DNA from: Nitrosomonadales bacterium
GTDB taxonomy: Bacteria; Pseudomonadota; Gammaproteobacteria; Burkholderiales; Gallionellaceae
Reading direction: 5' to 3'
Length of the DNA: 43,277 bases
NCBI GenBank assembly: GCA_016183575.1
Contig: JACPEI010000038.1
Coordinates: 1 to 43,277 of the forward strand
Shown: positions 1 through 8,939 of the stretch, piece by piece
Numbering within the stretch: position 1 is the first letter of the stretch
Layout of the letters: each line of letters begins with the position of its first letter
The notes under the pieces: generated by a model
What the model was told of the DNA's origin: nothing
Database searches by the model: none
What the model saw: the letters and a program-made list of their open reading frames with translations, nothing else
Program-made: the position numbers and the translations under genes

Positions 1-1035
1 CGCGCCCATCAGCAGGTGGCCGCGATGCTGCAGCAGCGCGTTCATCGGTACGACGAAATAGCCGCCCATCGCGCCGATCGCGATTAGCAGCAGGATCGCC
101 AGCATGCTGTTGGTCACCGGGATCATCATCAGCACGACGACCCCCATCGCGATGCCGACCGGCAGCACCTTGACCGCGTGCTCCAGCCTGACGAATTTTG
201 CCGCCAGCACCGAGCCGATGGCGATGCCGATGGCGACCCACGCGGTGAGTTTGGCGGCCTCGCCGATGTCGTAATGCAAGGCGATGGCCGCCCAGGCCAG
301 CACCAGCAGGCGCAGCGTGGCGCCCGCGCCCCAGAACAATGTGGTGACCGCGAGCGAAACCTGGCCGAGCGGGTCTTTCCATAACAGCTTGAAGCAATGC
401 CAGAAATCCTTGACCAAAAACACCGGGCTGCGGCTGAGCGGCTTGTGGTCAATGGCAACGCGCGGGATGTAAAGGTTGAAAATCGCGGCGCCGATGTAGA
501 TCAGCACGATGATCGCGATGGCCAGTTCCGCGATGCTGCCGACCAGCGGAATATCCAGCGCTTGCAGCATCGGGGCGACGATTTTGGGGCTGATGAGGAT
601 GCCGCCGATTATCGCACCGAGCACGATGGCGGCGACGGTCAGCCCTTCCATCCAGCTATTCGCCTTGACCAGCTGGCTGGGCGGCAGATATTCGGTGAGG
701 ATGCCGTATTTGGCGGGAGAGTAGGCAGCGGCGCCCAGTCCGACCAGGCAGTAGGCGATCAGCGGATGGACGCCGACCAGCATCGCGAGGCAGCCGGCCA
801 GCTTGATGATGTTGCTGATGAACATCACGCGCCCCTTGGGCAGCGAATCGGCGAATGCGCCGACAAACGGCGCCAGCACGATGTAGGAAACGATGAAGCT
901 CTGCTGCAATACCGGCGTATGCCAGGCCGGCGAGCTCAAGTCGTTGAGCAGCGCAATCGCGGCAAACAGCAGCGCGTTATCGGCGAGCGCGGATAAAAAC
1001 TGCGCCGCGAGGATGATGTAGAAACCGGAATTCAT
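1..1035 (-). CDS. lplT: Lysophospholipid transporter LplT (MFS), C-terminus runs off the window start
   Basis: Reverse-strand reading from the ATG at 1035 gives MNSGFYIILAAQFLSALADNALLFAAIALL...SLPKGRVMFISNIIKLAGC...YSPAKYGILTEYLPPSQLVKANSWMEG, typical of LplT; divergent from alr. Confidence 0.88.
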   Translation of the reverse strand, partial: MNSGFYIILAAQFLSALADNALLFAAIALLNDLSSPAWHTPVLQQSFIVSYIVLAPFVGAFADSLPKGRVMFISNIIKLAGCLAMLVGVHPLIAYCLVGLGAAAYSPAKYGILTEYLPPSQLVKANSWMEGLTVAAIVLGAIIGGILISPKIVAPMLQALDIPLVGSIAELAIAIIVLIYIGAAIFNLYIPRVAIDHKPLSRSPVFLVKDFWHCFKLLWKDPLGQVSLAVTTLFWGAGATLRLLVLAWAAIALHYDIGEAAKLTAWVAIGIAIGSVLAAKFVRLEHAVKVLPVGIAMGVVVLMMIPVTNSMLAILLLIAIGAMGGYFVVPMNALLQHRGHLLMGA

Positions 1036-1179
1036 TCAGATGGAGCTGTTTCTGGCAACGGGGACTATTCTTGGCAGGCCGTTTTATATCACGAAAGCAT
1101 AGCCCCTGCTATCATTCGCGCATTATGGAAAGTGGGAAGTGGATCGCTGCGCTCAGTAGGTAGTGGAAACCTGAGACCC

Positions 1180-1220
1180 CGAACACGAAACTCGAAATCC
1201 CGAACACGAAACTCGAAACC
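1180..1220. repeat. Two-copy direct repeat (~20 bp) cgaacacgaaactcgaaa(t)cc immediately upstream of the alr start codon
   Basis: Seen directly: 1180-1200 cgaacacgaaactcgaaatcc and 1201-1220 cgaacacgaaactcgaaacc. Confidence 0.9.
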
Positions 1221-2285
1221 ATGCCGCGCCCCATACAAGCCCATATCAACCCGAACGCGCTGGAGAGCAACCTCCGCGTGGCGCGCCGCGCCGCGCCGTC
1301 CGCGCGCATCATGGCGGTGATCAAGGCGGAAGGCTACGGGCATGGTTTGACCAGGGTAGCCGAAGCATTGTCGGCGGCGGACGGGTTTGCGCTGCTGGAC
1401 ATTCAGGATGCGGTACGCCTGCGCGAGAATGGCTTCCGCCAGACGATTTTACTGTTGGAAGGCGCTTTTAACGCCGAGGATCTTGCTCTGGTCGCCGGGC
1501 ACGATCTGGCCTGCGTGATCCACAGCGCTTGGCAGATTGCGCTGCTCGATGCCTATCCCGGCAAGAGCTCGCTGGATGTCTGGCTCAAGGTCAACAGCGG
1601 CATGAACCGGCTGGGCTTCACGCCACAGCAGGCCGCGCAGGCGATGGAGCAGCTGTGCCGTCATCGCGCCGTGCGCAGCATCACGCTGATGACGCATTTC
1701 GCCAACGCCGACGAGGCACGCGGCATCGCCGAACCGCTTGCGCTGTTCAACGATTTCGCCGCGCCGTACCGCGTCGCGCGCTCGCTGGCGAATTCCGCCG
1801 CGCTGTTGCGCTATCCGGAAACGCACGGCGACTGGGTGCGCCCCGGCCTGATGCTGTATGGCGCATCGCCGTTCGCCGAAGTCAGCGCGCAACAACTCGG
1901 CTTGCAGCCGGCGATGACGCTGCGCAGCCGCATCATCGCCGTGCAGGAATTGCGCGCCGGCGACGAGGTCGGCTATGGCGCGCTGTTCCGCGCCGAGCAT
2001 CCGATGCGCATCGGCATCGTCGCCTGCGGCTATGCCGACGGTTATCCGCGCCATGCGCCGAGCGGCACACCGGTATTGGTGGACGGGCAACGCACGCAAA
2101 CCCTGGGGCGCGTTTCGATGGACATGCTGTATGCGGATCTGAGCAGGCTGCCGCAGGCGGGTGTCGGCAGCTCGGTCACATTGTGGGGCGAGGGTCTGCC
2201 GGTCGAGGAAGTGGCGCGCGCGGCCGAAACCGTCAGCTATGAATTGATGTGCGCGCTGGCCGCGCGCGTGCCGGTTGTGGTTTGA
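1221..2285 (+). CDS. alr: Alanine racemase
   Basis: ORF 354 aa; PLP-lysine region AVIKAEGYGHGL, WLKVNSGMNRLGF, RPGLMLYGASPF, GRVSMDM. Confidence 0.95.
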   Translation: MPRPIQAHINPNALESNLRVARRAAPSARIMAVIKAEGYGHGLTRVAEALSAADGFALLDIQDAVRLRENGFRQTILLLEGAFNAEDLALVAGHDLACVIHSAWQIALLDAYPGKSSLDVWLKVNSGMNRLGFTPQQAAQAMEQLCRHRAVRSITLMTHFANADEARGIAEPLALFNDFAAPYRVARSLANSAALLRYPETHGDWVRPGLMLYGASPFAEVSAQQLGLQPAMTLRSRIIAVQELRAGDEVGYGALFRAEHPMRIGIVACGYADGYPRHAPSGTPVLVDGQRTQTLGRVSMDMLYADLSRLPQAGVGSSVTLWGEGLPVEEVARAAETVSYELMCALAARVPVVV

Positions 2286-2288
2286 ATG

Positions 2289-2316
2289 GTAGGGGCACGG
2301 CGCGCCGTGCCCCTAC
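2289..2316. repeat. Perfect 28-bp palindrome gtaggggcacggcgcgccgtgcccctac (family A)
   Basis: Self-complementary; same sequence recurs at 3110-3133 (inside mtnP) and at 40929-40956. Confidence 0.93.
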
Positions 2317-2355
2317 ATGAATTTCGTTTTTTGGGATGAATCGGAGGAAAAAAAT

Positions 2356-3276
2356 ATGTTGGGCATTATCGGCGGCAGCGGCGTTTACAACATCGAAGGG
2401 CTGGAGAATACCCGCTGGGTGAAGGCGGAGTCCTCGTTCGGCGAGCCGTCGGACGAGATTCTGGTCGGCGAACTGCCAATCGGGAATTCAGAGCGGCAAT
2501 CCATCGCCTTCCTGCCGCGCCACGGGCGCGGGCACCGCATCCCGCCGTCCGCAATCAACTTTCGCGCCAACATCGACGCGCTCAAGCGTCTCGGCGTGAC
2601 GGACATCATTTCGGTGAGCGCGGTCGGATCGCTGCGCGAACATCTGATGCCGGGCATGTTTGTCATCGTCGACCAATTCATCGACCGCACCTTCGCGCGG
2701 GAAAAGAGCTTCTTCGGCAACGGGCTGGTCGCGCATGTCTCGATGGCGCATCCGGTGTGCCAGCGTCTGGGCGATCACCTCTATGCGGCGGCGCTTCAGG
2801 CCGGCATCCCGGTATCGCGCGGCGGCACCTATCTGGTGATGGAAGGCCCGCAATTCTCCAGCCTCGCTGAATCCGAGCTGTACCGTTCGTGGAACTGCGA
2901 CGTGATCGGCATGACCAACATGCCGGAAGCCAAGCTCGCGCGCGAGGCGGAGATCTGCTACGCGACGGTGGCGATGGTTACCGACTACGACTGCTGGCAC
3001 CCCAACCATGACGACGTCACGGTCGACGCCATCGTCAAGGTGCTGCTGGAAAATGCCGACAAGGCGCGCGCGCTGGTGAAGAACGTCGCGCCGCATGTGC
3101 ATGAGGATAGTAGGGGCACGGCGCGCCGTGCCCAAACATGCGGCTGCCGCAGCGCGCTGCAACACGCCGGCTGCCGCAGCGCGCTGCAACACGCCATCCT
3201 GACCGCGCCGGAAGCGCGCGACCCGGACATGGTCGAAAAATTATCCGCCGTGGCGGGACGCTTGTTGAAAATGTAG
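2356..3276 (+). CDS. mtnP: S-methyl-5'-thioadenosine (or thioinosine) phosphorylase, with an in-frame repeat-derived insertion near the C-terminus
   Basis: MLGIIGGSGVYNIEGLE..., FLPRHGRGHRIPPSAINFRANI, MEGPQFSSLAESELYR, VIGMTNMPEAKLAREAE. SD-like ggagga lies upstream of 2356, so the 2317 start is less likely. Confidence 0.9.
   Translation: MLGIIGGSGVYNIEGLENTRWVKAESSFGEPSDEILVGELPIGNSERQSIAFLPRHGRGHRIPPSAINFRANIDALKRLGVTDIISVSAVGSLREHLMPGMFVIVDQFIDRTFAREKSFFGNGLVAHVSMAHPVCQRLGDHLYAAALQAGIPVSRGGTYLVMEGPQFSSLAESELYRSWNCDVIGMTNMPEAKLAREAEICYATVAMVTDYDCWHPNHDDVTVDAIVKVLLENADKARALVKNVAPHVHEDSRGTARRAQTCGCRSALQHAGCRSALQHAILTAPEARDPDMVEKLSAVAGRLLKM
3110..3194. repeat. Family A palindrome followed by a perfect 27-bp tandem duplication, in-frame inside mtnP
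   Basis: gtaggggcacggcgcgccgtgccc at 3110-3133; unit cggctgccgcagcgcgctgcaacacgc at 3141-3167 and 3168-3194, translated as GCRSALQHA twice. Confidence 0.93.
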
Positions 3277-3344
3277 GGGCGATTCACGAATCGCCCGCAC
3301 AGCCGGCTCAATAACCATGAGGGCGATTCGTGAATCGCCCCTAC
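3273..3344. repeat. Inverted repeat gtaggggcgattcacgaatcgccc ... gggcgattcgtgaatcgcccctac
   Basis: Complementary arms seen directly; the mtnP TAG stop lies inside the left arm. Confidence 0.93.
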
Positions 3345-3357
3345 CCAAGGACTCCAC

Positions 3358-3885
3358 ATGCCAATCAAATCCCGTATCCGCACCGTCCCGCATTACCCCC
3401 ATCAGGGCATCATGTTCCGCGACATCACCACCTTGCTGAAAGACCCGGTCGGGTTGCGCGCGACGATCCACGAAATCGTCAGCCGCTACAAAGGCATGAA
3501 AATCGACAAGGTGGCCGGCATCGAATCGCGCGGCTTCATCGTCGGCACGCCGGTCGCCTATGAGCTCGGCCTCGGCTTCGTGCCGATACGCAAAAAAGGC
3601 AAGCTGCCCGCCGCAACGATAGGGCGCGACTACCAGCTGGAATACGGCACAGACCGCATCGAAATTCATGTCGATGCGATCCAGAAGGGCGACCGCGTGC
3701 TGCTGGTGGACGACCTGATCGCCACCGGCGGCACGGCGGAAGCCGCCGCCAAGCTGATCGAGGACATGGGCGGAATCGTCGTGGAATGCTGCTTCGTGAT
3801 CGACCTGCCGGACGTCGGCGGCAAGGCACGCCTGGAGAAGCTGGGGCACAAGGTGTTTGCGCTATGCGAGTTTGAAGGGGATTAA
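3358..3885 (+). CDS. apt: Adenine phosphoribosyltransferase
   Basis: IRTVPHYPHQGIMFRDITTLLKDP, GIESRGFIVGTPVAYELG, PRPP loop VLLVDDLIATGGTAEAAA. Confidence 0.96.
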   Translation: MPIKSRIRTVPHYPHQGIMFRDITTLLKDPVGLRATIHEIVSRYKGMKIDKVAGIESRGFIVGTPVAYELGLGFVPIRKKGKLPAATIGRDYQLEYGTDRIEIHVDAIQKGDRVLLVDDLIATGGTAEAAAKLIEDMGGIVVECCFVIDLPDVGGKARLEKLGHKVFALCEFEGD

Positions 3886-3915
3886 GAACGTCATGTTGTT
3901 ACTCTAGGGGGAGTG

Positions 3916-5574
3916 ATGAATAAGAAAACAAGTGAGCTGGGGATACCATTCAGATTTCGGAAGGGAGCGTCTATTGGTGAACCGGATGCTGAGAGCGATG
4001 ATCGTTTCCTCAGTCATTGTTTTGTTGATACAGGTGATTACGGAACATTAGTTGATTGTAGCAATCCTCACAGAATAATCGTCGGCAGAACTGGTACGGG
4101 AAAAAGTGCCCTGATTCAACATTTAATTCAAAACGAAGAAAATGTGATTGAGATTTCACCAAATAATCTTTCGCTAAACTACATTTCAAACTCCGACATA
4201 ATCACCACCCTAGAAAAAGCAGGTGTGAAGCTTGATCTTTTCTATACGTTGCTTTGGAAGCATGTATTTGCAACCGAGCTATTAAAACGAAAATATAACT
4301 TAGCAAATGAGGAAAAAACCAAAAGTTGGTTTTCCACTTTTCTCCCACCTTTGAAAAAGAAAGACCAGAGCAAAGAACGGGCGCTTGAGTATTTAAAAGA
4401 TTGGGGAGATAAATTTTGGCAGGAAACAGAATACCGAGTTAAAGAAGTTACGCAAAAGTTAGAGAGTGATATTAATGCTCAACTTGGTGGCGACATTGCT
4501 GGGTTGAAGGCTCAGGCATCAACGGGGCAGAAAATATCAGAAGAACAGCGAGCAGAGATAATCTACAGGGCTCAAAGAGTTGTTAATAGCATTCAAATTA
4601 AAGCATTGTCAGATGTTATGACTTTGCTTGCTGATGAGGTATTTAACGACAGTCAGCAAAAATACTATGTGGTTATAGATAAGCTTGATGAGAATTGGGT
4701 TGAGAATGATTTGCGATACAGACTAATTCGCGCTTTGATCGAGACGGTAAAGGACTATAGAAAAATTTCATCAGTCAAGATTGTTGTTGCATTGAGGTTG
4801 GATTTGCTCCAGAGCGTCTTTGAACGTACGAGAGATGCTGGTTTTCAAGAGGAGAAATATCAGTCATTACTCTTACATTTGAACTGGAATCCACAGCAGT
4901 TGGAAAAGTTGCTAGATGAACGAATTGCTTTGTTGGTGAGGGAGCAATATACCAATACACCCATTAAACTTAGAACCCTCTTTCCAACAACTATTGGCAG
5001 AGAAAACTTTATTGATTATTTGCTTAACAGAACTCTTTGGCGTCCACGAGATGCGATTGCATTTGTAAATGAGTGCATAAGAAGAGCTGAGGATAAGGGG
5101 CAGGTGAGCGTACAAACAGTTAGAGACGCCGAGCGTGAATATTCTGCCCAGCGCATTGATTCCCTTGCTTATGAATGGTTTGTTCAATATCCAAAACTGA
5201 AAGACTACATAGCACTTCTGGAGCGGATGCCAATAGAATTTAAGTTATCTGCCATTACAAAAGATAAGATTGAAACTTTTGCTCTAGCTCATGCTATGGA
5301 TGGTGAGAATGATTCCGATCCAATCATATGTGCTGCTTATACTTTCATTAACGGCGGAAACACCAATCCACATTCTTTTGTTATCGCGCTCGTAAAGGTA
5401 CTTTTTAAAGTTGGAGTGCTTGGAATTAAACCTGATGGTTTTACAGGGCAGTTGTGGGTACAAACAAGTGAACGGATTCCGTCAGATGGACAAATCAAGC
5501 CTAACTCAACGGCATATATTCATCCAATGATATGGAGCAATCTGGGAGTTATTGTAAATAGCTCGACACATTGA
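3916..5574 (+). CDS. P-loop ATPase, possibly Sll1717-like; AT-rich insert
   Basis: Walker A VGRTGTGKSALIQHL, Walker B-like YYVVIDKLDENW; composition visibly AT-richer than flanking apt and mtnA. Confidence 0.75.
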   Translation: MNKKTSELGIPFRFRKGASIGEPDAESDDRFLSHCFVDTGDYGTLVDCSNPHRIIVGRTGTGKSALIQHLIQNEENVIEISPNNLSLNYISNSDIITTLEKAGVKLDLFYTLLWKHVFATELLKRKYNLANEEKTKSWFSTFLPPLKKKDQSKERALEYLKDWGDKFWQETEYRVKEVTQKLESDINAQLGGDIAGLKAQASTGQKISEEQRAEIIYRAQRVVNSIQIKALSDVMTLLADEVFNDSQQKYYVVIDKLDENWVENDLRYRLIRALIETVKDYRKISSVKIVVALRLDLLQSVFERTRDAGFQEEKYQSLLLHLNWNPQQLEKLLDERIALLVREQYTNTPIKLRTLFPTTIGRENFIDYLLNRTLWRPRDAIAFVNECIRRAEDKGQVSVQTVRDAEREYSAQRIDSLAYEWFVQYPKLKDYIALLERMPIEFKLSAITKDKIETFALAHAMDGENDSDPIICAAYTFINGGNTNPHSFVIALVKVLFKVGVLGIKPDGFTGQLWVQTSERIPSDGQIKPNSTAYIHPMIWSNLGVIVNSSTH

Positions 5575-5638
5575 TAATTATAGTAAGCGTAGGGTAAGCA
5601 CACCATACCCACACGACAATCAAATAAAGCTATAGAAC

Positions 5639-6709
5639 ATGAAAATTAACGGCACACCTTTTCGCACCATCTGGCCGACCGCCGACGCGGTGGAGATCAT
5701 CGACCAGACCAAACTTCCGCATGTGTTCACCACGTTGCGCCTGAACACGATGCGCGACGCCGAGCGTGCGATCCGCGAGATGCAGGTGCGCGGCGCGCCG
5801 CTGATCGGCGTGACGGCGGCCTACGGCGTCGCGCTGGCGATGCGGGAACATGCCTCGGATGCCGCGCTTGCCGAGGCTTGCAGCGTGCTGCTCGCGGCGC
5901 GCCCTACTGCGGTGAACCTGCGCTGGGGTGTGGAGCGCATGCGCGCTTTTCTTGCGCCGCTCGCGGCAAGCGAACGCGCCGAAGCGGCCTGGCAGGAGGC
6001 GGCGCGCATCGCCGACGAGGACGTGGCGATCAATGCGGCCATCGGCCAGCATGGCGGCGAGATCATCCGCGCGATTCATCAGCGCAAGAATGCCACGGTC
6101 AATATCCTCACGCATTGCAATGCCGGCTGGCTCGCGACGGTGGACTGGGGTACGGCGCTGGCGCCTATCTACGCCGCGTTCGACACGGGCATTCCGCTGC
6201 ATGTCTGGGTGGACGAGACCCGCCCGCGCAACCAGGGCGCCAGCCTCACCGCATGGGAGCTCGGCCAGCACGGCGTGCCGCATACCGTGATCGTCGACAA
6301 CGCCGGCGGCCACCTGATGCAGCACGGCAGGGTGGACATGGCGATTGTCGGCTGCGACCGCGTCACCGCGCGCGGCGATGTGTGCAACAAGATCGGCACC
6401 TATCTCAAGGCGCTCGCGGCGCATGACAACGGCGTGCCGTTCTACGTCGCGCTGCCCACGCCGACGATAGACTGGACATTGCAGGATGGCGTCAAGGAAA
6501 TCCCCATCGAGGAACGTGCGGCAGAAGAGGTGACGCATATCGCCGGGCTGTGCGACGACGGGCAGGTGCGCACCGTGCAGGTCACCCCGCAGGGTTCACG
6601 CGCGGCCAATTACGGCTTTGACGTGACCCCGGCGCGGTTGGTGACCGGATTGATTACCGAGCGCGGCGTGGTGAAGGCGGAGGCCGGAGCGATGCAAATA
6701 TTGCGGTAA
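5639..6709 (+). CDS. mtnA: S-methyl-5-thioribose-1-phosphate isomerase
   Basis: [78 protein letters not shown]. Confidence 0.95.
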   Translation: MKINGTPFRTIWPTADAVEIIDQTKLPHVFTTLRLNTMRDAERAIREMQVRGAPLIGVTAAYGVALAMREHASDAALAEACSVLLAARPTAVNLRWGVERMRAFLAPLAASERAEAAWQEAARIADEDVAINAAIGQHGGEIIRAIHQRKNATVNILTHCNAGWLATVDWGTALAPIYAAFDTGIPLHVWVDETRPRNQGASLTAWELGQHGVPHTVIVDNAGGHLMQHGRVDMAIVGCDRVTARGDVCNKIGTYLKALAAHDNGVPFYVALPTPTIDWTLQDGVKEIPIEERAAEEVTHIAGLCDDGQVRTVQVTPQGSRAANYGFDVTPARLVTGLITERGVVKAEAGAMQILR

Positions 6710-6713
6710 GTAT

Positions 6714-6788
6714 GTAGGGCGGATGAGCGAAGCGTTATCCGCCGAATGGGATTCATACGGCGGATAACGCTTCGCTCATCCGCCCTAC
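6714..6788. repeat. Long inverted repeat gtagggcggatgagcgaagcgttatccgccg ... cggcggataacgcttcgctcatccgccctac
   Basis: Perfectly complementary ~31-nt arms seen directly. Confidence 0.95.
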
Positions 6789-6792
6789 GACA

Positions 6793-6840
6793 CTTGTCGA
6801 ATGAGGGTGGCTGGTGGTTCGACAAGCTCACCACGAACGG
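6793..6840. repeat. Fragment of the ttcgacaagctca...cgaacgg repeat (family C)
   Basis: ggttcgacaagctcaccacgaacgg resembles the arms at 11891-11982 and 37355-37432. Confidence 0.65.
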
Positions 6841-6882
6841 TTAAGAGAGCAGTCTACAGATTAAAACTTATCGGGCAGAAAA

Positions 6883-8883
6883 ATGGAAAACCTCTGGAAC
6901 GACACAGAAGCAAACAAGCAGCAGAACATCCTGGCGGAGCGCGTTTATTCGTCGCGCCTGCTCGGCGCGAATCCGAACCTGGTGCTGCACGGCGGCGGCA
7001 ACACCTCGGTGAAGGGCGTCAGCAAGAATATCTTCGGCGAGGATGTGGAAACGCTGTTCGTCAAAGGCAGCGGCTCGGATCTCGCCACGATAGAGGCCAG
7101 GGACTTTGTCGCGGTGCGCCTCGATACGATGCTGAAGCTGTCGCACCTGGAAAGCCTGTCGGACATCGACATGGCGCGCGAACTCAAGCTGGCTTCCCTC
7201 GACCCGAACGCGCCCGCGCCGTCGGTCGAAGCCATCCTGCACGCGCTGATCCCGTACCGTTTTGTCGACCATACCCATGCCGACGCGATTGTTGCCATTA
7301 CGAATACTTCTGGCACCAACACCGCGTCGGGCGAGGCGCGCATCCGCGAGCTGTTCGGCGATGAAGTCGTCGTGCTGCCCTACGTGATGCCCGGCTTCGA
7401 CCTGGCCAAATTGTGCGCCGAAGTGTTCCCCGCACAGGCCACATCGCGCACCATCGGCATGGTGCTGATGAACCATGGTATCTTCAGTTTCGGCGATACC
7501 GCGAAGCAGTCCTATGAGCGAATGATAGCCCTGGTCGGCCGCGCCGAGGATTACCTGAACAGAAACGCGCCGCTGATACCGACAACCGGAATCGTGTCTA
7601 CCGCCAACTGGTTCGAGTTGCCGGAATTGAGAAAGAAAGTTTCCGCTGCCGCCAGATTCCCGCTGCTGTTGCGCAGCAATGCCGGCAGCGCCGCGCTGGC
7701 CTTCGCGCGCGATCCGAACATCGCGGAAATTTCGCAGCGCGGACCGGCGACGCCCGACCATATCATCCGCACCAAGCGCCTGCCGCTGCTCGGGCGGGAT
7801 GTCGAAGCCTATGTGCAGGCATACAAAAATTATTTCGACAAAAATTCGCAAGCGGCCCCATCTTCACAGACGAATAAGCCTCCGCTGACGATGCTCGACC
7901 CCGCGCCGCGCGTCATCATCGACCCGGAGTTCGGCCTGGTCAGCGCAGGCCGCTCGGCGCGCGACACGCAGATCGTCGAGGACATTTATCTGCATACGCA
8001 GGACATCATCTTGCGCGGCGAAATGCTCGGCGGCTATCAGGCGCTGGGTGAGGCGCCACTGTTCAGCATGGAATACTCGGACCTCGAGCAGGCCAAGCGG
8101 AAGAAGGCAGGCGCGCCGAAAGCGTTCGCCGGCGAAATTGCGCTGGTGACCGGCGCGGCATCCGGCATCGGCAAGGCCTGCGTGCAGGCCTTCCTGAACC
8201 GGGGCACCGCGGTGGTGGGTGTGGACATCAACCCGGCCGTGGTATCCCTGCACGGAAAGCGCGCCGACTATCTGGGCATTACGGCGGATATGACCTCGCT
8301 GGATGCGATCAAGGCGCTGCTGGAGCAAACCATCCGCCATTACGGCGGGCTCGACATGCTGGTGCTGAATGCCGGAATCTTCCCCGGCGGCAAGAAGATC
8401 GGCGCGCTGGCCGACGGCGAGTGGCGCAAGGTGATGGCGATCAACCTGGATGCCAATCTGGCGATCATGCGCGAAGCGCACCCGCTGCTGAAAGCGGCGC
8501 CGAGATATGGCCGGGTCGTGGTGATCGGCTCGAAGAACGTCCCGGCGCCGGGACCGGGCGCGGCGACCTATTCCGCGTCGAAGGCGGCATTGACGCAGCT
8601 CGCCCGCGTCGCTGCATTGGAGTGGGGCGCAGACGCGATCCGCATCAACGTCGTGCATCCGAATGCGGTGTTCGACACCGGCATCTGGACAGAAGATGTG
8701 CTGGCGCAGCGCGCCGCCCATTACGGCATGACCGTCGACGAATACAAGCGCAACAACGTGCTGCATGAGGAAGTGACCAGCCAGGACGTCGCGGAACTCA
8801 CCGCGGAAATGTGCGGTGTTCTGTTCGCGAAAATCACCGGCGCGCAAATCCCGATCGATGGCGGCAATGACCGGGTAATCTGA
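6883..8883 (+). CDS. Bifunctional class II aldolase / short-chain dehydrogenase
   Basis: Aldolase II region NPNLVLHGGGNTSVKG, VDHTHADAIVAITNT, MVLMNHGIFSFGDT; C-terminal SDR with VTGAASGIGKA, LNAGIFPG, YSASKAALTQLARVAALEW. Confidence 0.92.
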   Translation: MENLWNDTEANKQQNILAERVYSSRLLGANPNLVLHGGGNTSVKGVSKNIFGEDVETLFVKGSGSDLATIEARDFVAVRLDTMLKLSHLESLSDIDMARELKLASLDPNAPAPSVEAILHALIPYRFVDHTHADAIVAITNTSGTNTASGEARIRELFGDEVVVLPYVMPGFDLAKLCAEVFPAQATSRTIGMVLMNHGIFSFGDTAKQSYERMIALVGRAEDYLNRNAPLIPTTGIVSTANWFELPELRKKVSAAARFPLLLRSNAGSAALAFARDPNIAEISQRGPATPDHIIRTKRLPLLGRDVEAYVQAYKNYFDKNSQAAPSSQTNKPPLTMLDPAPRVIIDPEFGLVSAGRSARDTQIVEDIYLHTQDIILRGEMLGGYQALGEAPLFSMEYSDLEQAKRKKAGAPKAFAGEIALVTGAASGIGKACVQAFLNRGTAVVGVDINPAVVSLHGKRADYLGITADMTSLDAIKALLEQTIRHYGGLDMLVLNAGIFPGGKKIGALADGEWRKVMAINLDANLAIMREAHPLLKAAPRYGRVVVIGSKNVPAPGPGAATYSASKAALTQLARVAALEWGADAIRINVVHPNAVFDTGIWTEDVLAQRAAHYGMTVDEYKRNNVLHEEVTSQDVAELTAEMCGVLFAKITGAQIPIDGGNDRVI

Positions 8884-8939
8884 AGCCTGCACCTTGCGGG
8901 TAGAATCCGCGTCACCCGCCAAACATACCGAGGAATTCA

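Noticed and set aside
5575-5638. Copy of the gtaggg palindrome after the ATPase (gcgtagggtaagcacaccatacccacacg)
   Set aside because: Arms are too diverged to call with confidence; possibly a decayed copy.
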